A DNA stretch of 39,071 nucleotides. Source: Lysobacter sp. GTDB lineage: Bacteria; Pseudomonadota; Gammaproteobacteria; Xanthomonadales; Xanthomonadaceae. The notes beneath the pieces are model-generated. The model had not been told where the DNA came from. It ran no database searches and was given only the letters and a program-made list of their open reading frames with translations. The translations under genes were made by a program, and so were the position numbers. The DNA lies in contig JASLDW010000133.1 in the NCBI GenBank assembly GCA_030151365.1, forward strand, positions 1 through 39,071. Reading direction: 5' to 3'. Below, piece after piece: positions 5,846-13,683 of this stretch; within the stretch, counting starts at the first letter, position 1; each line of letters starts with the position of its first letter.

Positions 5846-8023
5846 CCCGACGATAACGTAGAGAGTATTGGCGTTTTTCGTACCGAGCGCGTTGTAGGCT
5901 GCTTGGGTCATCTTGCGGGTGTAGAGGATGTCTCCTCCGTCCGACGTTACGGCATATTTACCGTTGATCGAGAGCTGCCCGTTGGGAATGACGTACTGGT
6001 CTCCACCTTGGTAGTACAGGTAGTGACTGCTGTCTCCGAAGAAGATCACTCCGGAGCCATCGCCACGACTCGCGTACACATCCTGTGCCCAGATGGCACC
6101 TTGGGGGGTGCGCTGGACAAGTGTGCTATTCGAAATGGAAGTAGACGGAGCTGCGAGGTTTCCGGCATGCCAGAGCTTGTTCCACGACTGGAACGTCCCT
6201 GCTATGCGCGTGCGTAGATAAAGGTCTTGGGTGTTGATCGGAGAGGCGAGCTGGAATCCCCAGTTCTGTCCCGTGTGCGTGTGGTTGATGTACCACGTCC
6301 ACCCAGAACCAGCCGGCGAGTTTGTACCAAGCGATGAATCGTAGAACCCACTCTTTTGGAGCGTGTTCAAGTCTTCAACTGTGGTGGTGCCGGTGTTGTT
6401 TTGTCCGAAGACAAACTGGTTCGACTCCATGCCATCGAACTTGTCGGCATCAAGACCTGAACCTGCGCCTTGGTTACCGCTGTGCCAGATGGTTCGCCAT
6501 GCAGACCAGTTAGGAGAGCCGCCACCGATAGCGTTGCCCGAGCGCCACATGAGCACACTACCGTTGAAGTTAGACGCAATTTGTGTTGCCGTATCGGAAC
6601 CGCGAGACACGAATACCTGCCCATATGCGGTGCCCGGGGCAATGTTTGCGTTCGACGCGCCGAGACGGTACATGCCGCTAGTAATGATGTTATTCAGATC
6701 AGTGCCGGACTGATCGCCGGTCGATGCCTTCGTGTTCGGGTCGAAGTTCGCGCTGTCCCACGGGGTGTAGCCGTTGAACAGCGGACGCTGGTTGAAGTTG
6801 TAGTTCCAGCCATTCTCAGACTGAATATCGATGAACCCCGGATTCGAGGCCCAACCGATGTAACCACGCCTTGTCCCTTCCTGCGTGAAGAACGCTAGGT
6901 AACCGGGCTTGTTCGGTGCGCCTCGCATCGCAACAGTGTAGCCATTCGTTCCAGACGGCCCAAACTGCGCATCGCCTGTGACGATGCCTCCTGACTTGTC
7001 GAACTTGAGTGCGTCGGCTGCATCCGTCTGGGCCTTCGTGTAGGCGTCAGTAATTCCGTAGCCGACCAGCGTGGTCGGTTTGCCAGTAGTGATCTTCGAC
7101 CAGTCGAGGCTCGGGATGCGCGATGCATCCATGTTAGGGATGCGCGCGAGGGCAAACGTCCCGCTGACGATGTCGCCTGCGTCCAGCGTGATTGCACCAA
7201 CACGTCCGGCCACCGAAGTGACGAACTCGGCGTTGTCGATTTGATCCCATGCGGAACCGTTGTAGATGATGTGGTCACCTACGCGGTACGTGATTGCTCC
7301 CTTGGTACCCTGCACGGACACCTTGTAGAAGTGCCCCTTGTTCGGATTCGCCGGGTATGCCGTCGAGGCATCCCACGAACCCATGTAGACCAGCGTGCCG
7401 GTCGTTGCAGCCTGCGCGGTGTTCGCCCAGTATTTCGCGGACTGTCCACCGACAGGCGAGCCTTCAGCCCATGCGGCAGCGGTGTTAGCCGATGTGGCCG
7501 CGTTGGTTGCGCTCGTGGCCGCATTGGTCGCACTGGTGCCTGCCGCTGTAGCTGAGGTTGCAGCATTCGATGCGCTCGTGGCTGCTGCGGTTTTCGATGC
7601 GTCCGCCGCAGTTGCACTTGAGGCCGCTGCGGTCTTCGATGCGTTCGCGGCAGTTGCACTCGAGGCTGCATTGGTTTCCGAGGTTGCCGCCGCCGTCGCG
7701 CTTGCTGCCGCAGCAGTCATCGACGCCGTGGCATCAGCAGCAGACGTGGCTGCGTCATTGGCGTGTTGCAGTGCCAAGTTGGACGACGATTGTGCCTGAG
7801 CAGCTGCGCCAGTGAGCGGCGCGGTGAGTGCGTTGACCTTCGACTGCATCGTGGGGAACGAGTCCAGTACATGATCGATCCCCACGCCGTCCGTGACTGT
7901 GACCGTGCCGGTCGGCTGGGAGATGAAGGCGATCATCTGGTTCTCTCGCCGATTCCAGCGATCCACCAGTTCGGAGATGCGCTCGGCAAGCTCCGAGTTT
8001 GAAACGTAGTTTGGGATGGACAT
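5843..8023 (-). CDS. Tail fibre protein with Ala-rich stalk, 726 aa, amber-terminated
   Basis: The N-terminal 70 residues are helical, followed by a long Ala/Ser/Thr-rich region (about 72-190) like the stalk of lambda-type side tail fibres. The middle has SSV/SVAGRVGAITLDAGDI and GYGITDAYTKAQTD segments typical of Stf-type fibres. Repeated WHSGN/WHAGN blocks occur near 510 and 640, and the end reads AAYNALGTKNANTLYVIVG. AGGAAC lies upstream of the ATG and ten bases separate it from the first fibre gene. It lacks the T7 gp17 N-terminal anchor, so it probably attaches to the first fibre or to the tail by another route. The stop is TAG, with an in-frame ORF directly after it. Confidence 0.9.
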   Translation of the reverse strand: MSIPNYVSNSELAERISELVDRWNRRENQMIAFISQPTGTVTVTDGVGIDHVLDSFPTMQSKVNALTAPLTGAAAQAQSSSNLALQHANDAATSAADATASMTAAAASATAAATSETNAASSATAANASKTAAASSATAADASKTAAATSASNAATSATAAGTSATNAATSATNAATSANTAAAWAEGSPVGGQSAKYWANTAQAATTGTLVYMGSWDASTAYPANPNKGHFYKVSVQGTKGAITYRVGDHIIYNGSAWDQIDNAEFVTSVAGRVGAITLDAGDIVSGTFALARIPNMDASRIPSLDWSKITTGKPTTLVGYGITDAYTKAQTDAADALKFDKSGGIVTGDAQFGPSGTNGYTVAMRGAPNKPGYLAFFTQEGTRRGYIGWASNPGFIDIQSENGWNYNFNQRPLFNGYTPWDSANFDPNTKASTGDQSGTDLNNIITSGMYRLGASNANIAPGTAYGQVFVSRGSDTATQIASNFNGSVLMWRSGNAIGGGSPNWSAWRTIWHSGNQGAGSGLDADKFDGMESNQFVFGQNNTGTTTVEDLNTLQKSGFYDSSLGTNSPAGSGWTWYINHTHTGQNWGFQLASPINTQDLYLRTRIAGTFQSWNKLWHAGNLAAPSTSISNSTLVQRTPQGAIWAQDVYASRGDGSGVIFFGDSSHYLYYQGGDQYVIPNGQLSINGKYAVTSDGGDILYTRKMTQAAYNALGTKNANTLYVIVG
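7460..7800 (-). repeat. Ala/Ser/Thr-rich coding repeats in the tail fibre stalk
   Basis: About 110 codons with recurring SATAA, ASKTAAASSATA and TSATNAA units. Near-identical copies (for example the two ASKTAAASSATAA-type blocks around 7590-7650) give tandem repeats of roughly 30-45 bases. Such low-complexity stalks change length by recombination. Confidence 0.75.
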
Positions 8024-8033
8024 TGAGTTCCTG

Positions 8034-10223
8034 TTAGCGGATTCCGAAGATGAACCCGGTGATCTTGGTCACGGCGTAGTCGGCGCGAGTTCCGATGTTC
8101 TGTGGACCGTCACTGTTGGTCAGAATGATGTCTCGCGTCTGTGCTCGTACTCTAAAAGACGAACTCGTGTCGGTACTTTGGCCAACACCTGACACGTTGA
8201 CGGATAGCGACTGGATTCCGCTTGTGTAGTAAATAGGCGTGTTCCCGCCGTTGGTCAGATAGCCGTAGTAGCTACCGGGGCCAACAAAATTTCCAGTGAC
8301 AGTTCTACCAACTTCGACCCAACTATTGGAAACATACTGCTCAATAATCACGTCGAGGCCCGGAGCACCGGGCGTGCAGTACACAGTGATGCTGAACGCT
8401 GGCGTGTGGTTCTCGCCGACACCTTGTGGGGTTGGTAGCACGAACGTACTGACTGTCTGCCAGCCGTTGGTCATCCATGTTCCGGGAACAGTAAGCGGAG
8501 TATTGCCGCTCCAGTTAAGTGCAATAGCACTCTGAAACTTGCCAACGATGTTGGGCGCAGTAACCTTCCCGGAGAACTTCGCGTTACCGCTGCGGTCAAC
8601 CCAGAAGACCGCGTTGTTCTCGTTCTTGACTCCGGAGCCGACCCAGATGGGCCAGTTACCGAGGTTCGAGACTTCAACCCGGAACTCGTTGGGGTCAACA
8701 ATGTCGCCGTTGGCGTCAAGCGTATGCGTCTTGAACGTGCCGCCGTTGACCGTTCCCATGTTGGCCGATACTGCCGACAGGCTGGTGACCTTGATCTTGT
8801 TCGCGGAGATGGTGCCGTCCACAACGAGTTGGCCATTGATACCAACCGTCGAGACACCACCGACAGTACCGACCACGAAGGGAACCTTCACGTCAATGAA
8901 CTTGCCATTCGCGTCCGTCACTGGGGTTGCAATACCAACGCGGTCAGCCATAAACACGATGTCGGAGCCTTGCGTCGCATTGGCGGACATTGCGATACCT
9001 GAGACCACCTGCCGTCCATCTGCGGTCTGACCAGCGATCCGAACGGAGTACGCGGCAGACCATTGACCGTACATGGAGCTGTTCTGGCCGGCAGTAACGT
9101 TGTAGCTGGCCTTCAGCGTTGCGAACTCGCCGTCTTTGAATGCCGTCACCTGCGTTGACGCGATGGCGTTGGCCTGAGTCGCATCGATCTTGGTGGACAT
9201 GGTGTTGTTCACCGAGGCGATGGCGGCTGCGCGGTTGTTCACTTCGTCGGTGATCCGCGATTCGACAGCGGTGATCGCGGATGCGCGCGAAGCGGCCTCC
9301 GTGGCGTCAGCGGTGTCCAAGCGGGACACGGCAGCGTCCACCGATGCCTTGTTGGTGTTGACTTTACCTTCCAGCAGGTTCATCGCAGAGGTGCGCGCCG
9401 CAGCTTCGGTTGTCACTGCTGTCTTCGCTTCAGTGATCCCTGCGAGGGCCGTGGAGTTGTTGGTGTCCACCTTGGCCTCCAGTTGGGAGTACGTGGTGAC
9501 TCGCGCAGAGGTTTCGTCGGCAATCGCTCTGTTTATCTCGGAGAACACCGCAGCGTTGTTCTGATGCTCTGTGGCGAAGTTGGCCAGCAGGGTGGTGATT
9601 TGCTCGGCTAGCGCAGATGTATCTGTGACCACCGTGTCGAGCTTCGTCTCCGCGATGGCGATGCGACTACCGTTGTAGCGCGCAAGGTCGAAGTAGTCGT
9701 TCGAGCGACGCAGCTGGTCGAGCATAAGCTCGGCGTTGAGGTCGATCAGGTCACGCGCATTCACCAGCTCGGCGAGAGCTTGTGACTGAAGAATCTGATT
9801 GATGAGGACGTTGATGTCCGGAGCATTCGGGTCGCTACCCGTACCGCCACCGGGGATACCTGAAGTGGTACCTGAGTTGTCCGAATGTTCCTGCTGCAAG
9901 AACAGGAGTTGCTTGAATATGAGATTGAGGTCGGCAGCGGGCATATTCGCGCCGTTCTTCCAATCTACGAGGAGACGATCTGTCGGAGTTACCCGACGAA
10001 GGACGACAAAGTAGGCAGTGCCAAGCTCTGCATCCTGTGATGGAATCTGGATGGAGGTGGAGTCAATCCACTTCGCGAATACCGGACGGAGGTCGTCTTC
10101 GGTTGGGCCAACGAAAGCCCTGACGTGCTCACGTGCCAAGTAGGGGAACGTGACGGTGAAGCTGTTCTCACCCGCTGCGCGGGAATAGCGGACAAACGAG
10201 AGTCCGCGTGCGAGTTCGATCAT
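8034..10223 (-). CDS. Tail fibre with T7 gp17-like N-terminal anchor, 729 aa
   Basis: Residues 1 to about 115 match the T7 tail-fibre anchor: early SFVRYSRAAGENSFTVTFPYL and LLVDWKNGANMPAADLN. A helical, Ala-rich segment of regular heptad look follows to about 340. Residues about 350-500 look like the lambda gpJ C-terminal region (DUF1983 type): ATQGSDIVFMADRVGI, then INGQLVVDGTISANKI and TVNGGTFK near 460-490. The distal 200 residues are beta-rich. The protein is thus a mosaic of a podovirus anchor and a siphovirus-type fibre tip. It is preceded by a terminator and ends TAA. Confidence 0.92.
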   Translation of the reverse strand: MIELARGLSFVRYSRAAGENSFTVTFPYLAREHVRAFVGPTEDDLRPVFAKWIDSTSIQIPSQDAELGTAYFVVLRRVTPTDRLLVDWKNGANMPAADLNLIFKQLLFLQQEHSDNSGTTSGIPGGGTGSDPNAPDINVLINQILQSQALAELVNARDLIDLNAELMLDQLRRSNDYFDLARYNGSRIAIAETKLDTVVTDTSALAEQITTLLANFATEHQNNAAVFSEINRAIADETSARVTTYSQLEAKVDTNNSTALAGITEAKTAVTTEAAARTSAMNLLEGKVNTNKASVDAAVSRLDTADATEAASRASAITAVESRITDEVNNRAAAIASVNNTMSTKIDATQANAIASTQVTAFKDGEFATLKASYNVTAGQNSSMYGQWSAAYSVRIAGQTADGRQVVSGIAMSANATQGSDIVFMADRVGIATPVTDANGKFIDVKVPFVVGTVGGVSTVGINGQLVVDGTISANKIKVTSLSAVSANMGTVNGGTFKTHTLDANGDIVDPNEFRVEVSNLGNWPIWVGSGVKNENNAVFWVDRSGNAKFSGKVTAPNIVGKFQSAIALNWSGNTPLTVPGTWMTNGWQTVSTFVLPTPQGVGENHTPAFSITVYCTPGAPGLDVIIEQYVSNSWVEVGRTVTGNFVGPGSYYGYLTNGGNTPIYYTSGIQSLSVNVSGVGQSTDTSSSFRVRAQTRDIILTNSDGPQNIGTRADYAVTKITGFIFGIR

Positions 10224-10234
10224 GCTGTCCTATG

Positions 10235-10262
10235 AAAAAGAAGGGGCACCCGAAGGTGCCCC
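10235..10262 (-). terminator. Rho-independent terminator after the ejection-protein gene
   Basis: GGGGCACC and GGTGCCCC pair around a TTCG loop, followed on the minus strand by TTCTTTTTC. It lies between the large internal virion protein and the tail fibres, so it may reduce readthrough into the fibre genes. Confidence 0.85.
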
Positions 10263-10269
10263 GTGTGAA

Positions 10270-13200
10270 TCAATGGTTGGACTGAAGCCAGTCCGTAAAC
10301 TCTGACGTGTGGTTGTCAGGTTGAGCTGGGTTGCTCTGGAGAACCTGCGCCTCAGCGGCGTTGTCGAAGTTGTCGCCCTTGTTGTTCGCTGCCTGCTTGA
10401 TGAGCCAGTTCTTGATGTTCTGCACCCCGGTCATGTTCTGGAAATAGAACATGCTCGCGAAGTTGCGCAAGTCCTTCTCCTTGACCTCGGCGTTGGGACT
10501 CATCATCGCGGCCAACAGGTTCGGCGTCTGGTACAACTTCGAGGCGTAGTCCACCACGGGAATGCCCTTGATGCCGTTCTCCAATTCAGTGGTACGACCG
10601 GAGCTGTTCGCGAAGATACCGTTGCGCGCCCACTCAGGGATGTTCTCCTTGTCGGTGAACACCGTGCCGTTGCGGGCAACGTCCGTCCATAGTGCGTCGG
10701 CCATCATTGGGATGAACCCGGAGTACGCGCCCTGGTTGATGGAGCCCTTGACGGCATTCTCCGGCGTCATGATCTTCGCTCGCCGCTCCGGGTCACCGAT
10801 GGTGTTCACGTAGTTGCGAGTCGTCCACCCCGCGTAGGCGATGGCGGTAGACCAAGCGAGCATCATGTAAGTCCGGTAGTCGTCGTAGTTCGCACCAGCG
10901 TTCATAAAGTGGCGCTCGTGGGAGGCCAAGGTGAACCTGCGGAACTGGAGGATCAGCTTACCGACCGGGTTGTGGAGCATCTGGTGCGTGTCGGCGACAT
11001 CTGGCTCCAGGATCATGTGATCCGTAGCGCGCTTGAGGAAGTGCGCCATGCTCTCGCGGGTGTTGAAGGAGACCGCGCTGGGATCGATGTCGGCCAATCC
11101 CTTCTTGCCCTTCAGGGCGTTGAACAGGTCGGTTTGAGCCTTCTCGCCTAGACCCCACTGGCGAAGCCTGCGGGTCATCGCGGCGTCCAGAGGTTTCTCC
11201 TGGTTCGCCATCTCGATCATGCGGAGCACCATCGAGCGCCCTGCGATGATCTTCTGTGCCTTCGTGATCGGCGCGAGCAGTGAGAGTACGCTGGAGATGT
11301 ACGCGGCACCGTTATTCACGTTGTCCACGACCTGAGCGATCTTGCTGTCACCGAACGTCGGCGGCAACAGGGAGTCACCATCGAACCGCATAAACGGCGG
11401 ATGACGCATCCACTCAGTACCGACGCCGAACACTTCTTCCATCGCGCGGGCCTCTGCGTCCAGCAGGCGTCCACCCTCGTCACGACGGATGAACCGGCCC
11501 ATGCTCGTGGTGAACTCGTAGCCGGCCTTCAGGAAGTTGTTCACTCCCGCGTAGGCAATGGCTGGGCCGAAGTCGCCCCACTGGGCGAGGCCGGACTGGT
11601 TCATCACTCGGGCGAACTGTGTCTGCCTGAAGAAGTGACCGAATCGGCTGATGGCAGACGTGGGGTCACGCTCAGTGCTCCGATGGAGTACCGAGTTGAA
11701 CCCAATGTCCAACATGCGTTCCACCTTAGCCTTGTTCTCGCCAAACTTGCGAGCGTCCTGCATGAGGTTGTCGCGGAACTTGATGAGCTGCGATTGGTTG
11801 GCGATGTCGAACTTGGCTTTCATCGCGGCCCAGCCCGTGATGTCGCGGGTGAACCTGGACATCACGTCCTCGATGTCGTTCTCCAGTAGATCGGAGACCT
11901 TCACCGTTTGCAGGTTACCGGCGTCATCGGGGATTTGTGCTTGGAAGTTCTCGTCCATGTCGATGCGGTGCTTGGTCCGGTCATGCTGGCCGGCCTGCTC
12001 GACGTTCTCTTTCAGTCGGGTAAGCAGCGACGCCGCCTGGGCGTCGGGGACACCGCCTTCACGGAGCAGCGCCGCAACCTCATCCACGTCATGCAGAGCC
12101 AGCGGACGAAGCCCTGCGTCTGCGTTCACGTCATCGTGTGCAGCCTGTGCGCGCTTTAGCCATGCCTTCGCTACACCTCGGATGGTATCTGGGTCAATCT
12201 CTTGGACACCCGCACCCGTCTTGGCGGCAGCTGCGCTGAGGTTGGCTTCCCATTCCTTCCGCATGGAGGGAACGAGCAGCTTGTCGATCACGTCGTCTTC
12301 GTGCAGGCCCATCTCGCCGAACACCTTGCGGAACCCGGAGACACTCCAGTAGCGCGGCAGGTAGTTCGGGCGTGGCTTCACGAAGTCGAACTCATCGAGT
12401 CCGTTGTCCTTCGCGTGCTGGGTGATGTTGGCGATCACCTCATGGATTCGGCTTGCGGCCTTCGTGGCCTGCGGGGACACATCGGTGTCGCCACGGACGG
12501 CGCGGCCTATCTCCTCGTTGAACGCCTTGCGTCCAGCGAAGTCCACGCGGGACTTGAACCATGAGGAGATGGAGCCGCCTGTGCGCTCGGCCACGGCGTC
12601 TTGCCACTGGGCGTTCGCTGCGGCACGCCACTGTGTCTCCAGGACACTTAGGGCGCGCTGCGAGTGTTCTACGGCTGACTCTTCGATGGCAGCGTTGCGG
12701 TCGTTATAGCCCACGCCCTCGCGATACAGGCGCTTGAAAGCCTCGCGTAGAGTTGGGGCCTTCATCCGGTCGCCTTGGGCGGACAGGCTGATACGACCCT
12801 TCGTGGTGATGCTGCGGAGGTCAGCGTTGTCCCGAGCGGCGTCCTTGAAGTCGAGGTAGTGATCGCCTTCGTTACGGAGAGGCATCACGCCCGGGGTTGG
12901 ATCGGGTTCCTCAGAACCCTTCACGCGAGCAGCGGACAACGAATCGTCGCCGTGGACGTGGCTCTTAACCTTGTCTAGCGTGATGCCGCTCTCGGAGGTA
13001 TCGATGAGCGGTCGTTTGGGATCGAAATCGAGTCCCTTGCGGGCACCCAGAGCACCAGCGAAGGCGAAGGCGATCCCCGCGTTCTTGGCGTTCTCTGCCC
13101 AGTCCTGCCTTGTTGGGTCGAACTGTCCTGCGGCGGTGTCCATCGCGAACGTTTGCGCTGCGGCTACTGAGCCAGAACGCACAGCGTTCGCCAGTCGCCC

Positions 13201-13683
13201 CAACTTCGCAGAGTAGCCAATACCGCCAGACAGCAGACCAACACCAGTACCGACAGGATCGGTCAGCGAGAGTCCGATGTTACCGGCGATGCCATACGTG
13301 GACAGCGTGTCGTCGGCGTTCTGGTTCTCGCGCGCGATCTGCTTGAGATAACTCAGGTGATCTGCGGAGACTGCGCGGGACAGAACTTGATACTGATCCG
13401 GACGGATTCCTTCCTTGGCCCAGTTGTCCACTTCCTCCTTAGAGATAAGAAAGCTCGGGTCGTCCTTGTACTGCCGATCATGTAGGAAGCGGTCGATCGT
13501 TCCGATTGGTCCCTTGACCTGCACAGCACCGATGGCTTCACCCAACGGTGCATGTGGCTTCTTCTGCTTCGCCTGGTCCTCCGCCTCGCGGAGCTGGACA
13601 GCCTGTTTCAGCGGCAGCACGCCGGCCTTGCTCTCGCCATACTTCTTATTCATGGCGTCGAGGCCACTGAACAGGTCAGCCAT
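10270..13683 (-). CDS. Internal virion protein D, 1137 aa (T7 gp16-like)
   Basis: By order (after the gp15-like gene, before the tail fibre) and size this is the largest ejectosome protein, which is expelled into the cell envelope at infection. The body is long and helical, with a glycine-rich hydrophobic segment near 135-155 (VGTGVGLLSGGIGYS). T7 gp16 (1318 aa) begins with a lytic transglycosylase domain; the N-terminus here (MADLFSGLDAMNKKYGE) shows no such domain, consistent with the shorter length. The start ATG abuts the TAA of the previous gene. Stop is TGA. Confidence 0.88.
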   Translation of the reverse strand: MADLFSGLDAMNKKYGESKAGVLPLKQAVQLREAEDQAKQKKPHAPLGEAIGAVQVKGPIGTIDRFLHDRQYKDDPSFLISKEEVDNWAKEGIRPDQYQVLSRAVSADHLSYLKQIARENQNADDTLSTYGIAGNIGLSLTDPVGTGVGLLSGGIGYSAKLGRLANAVRSGSVAAAQTFAMDTAAGQFDPTRQDWAENAKNAGIAFAFAGALGARKGLDFDPKRPLIDTSESGITLDKVKSHVHGDDSLSAARVKGSEEPDPTPGVMPLRNEGDHYLDFKDAARDNADLRSITTKGRISLSAQGDRMKAPTLREAFKRLYREGVGYNDRNAAIEESAVEHSQRALSVLETQWRAAANAQWQDAVAERTGGSISSWFKSRVDFAGRKAFNEEIGRAVRGDTDVSPQATKAASRIHEVIANITQHAKDNGLDEFDFVKPRPNYLPRYWSVSGFRKVFGEMGLHEDDVIDKLLVPSMRKEWEANLSAAAAKTGAGVQEIDPDTIRGVAKAWLKRAQAAHDDVNADAGLRPLALHDVDEVAALLREGGVPDAQAASLLTRLKENVEQAGQHDRTKHRIDMDENFQAQIPDDAGNLQTVKVSDLLENDIEDVMSRFTRDITGWAAMKAKFDIANQSQLIKFRDNLMQDARKFGENKAKVERMLDIGFNSVLHRSTERDPTSAISRFGHFFRQTQFARVMNQSGLAQWGDFGPAIAYAGVNNFLKAGYEFTTSMGRFIRRDEGGRLLDAEARAMEEVFGVGTEWMRHPPFMRFDGDSLLPPTFGDSKIAQVVDNVNNGAAYISSVLSLLAPITKAQKIIAGRSMVLRMIEMANQEKPLDAAMTRRLRQWGLGEKAQTDLFNALKGKKGLADIDPSAVSFNTRESMAHFLKRATDHMILEPDVADTHQMLHNPVGKLILQFRRFTLASHERHFMNAGANYDDYRTYMMLAWSTAIAYAGWTTRNYVNTIGDPERRAKIMTPENAVKGSINQGAYSGFIPMMADALWTDVARNGTVFTDKENIPEWARNGIFANSSGRTTELENGIKGIPVVDYASKLYQTPNLLAAMMSPNAEVKEKDLRNFASMFYFQNMTGVQNIKNWLIKQAANNKGDNFDNAAEAQVLQSNPAQPDNHTSEFTDWLQSNH

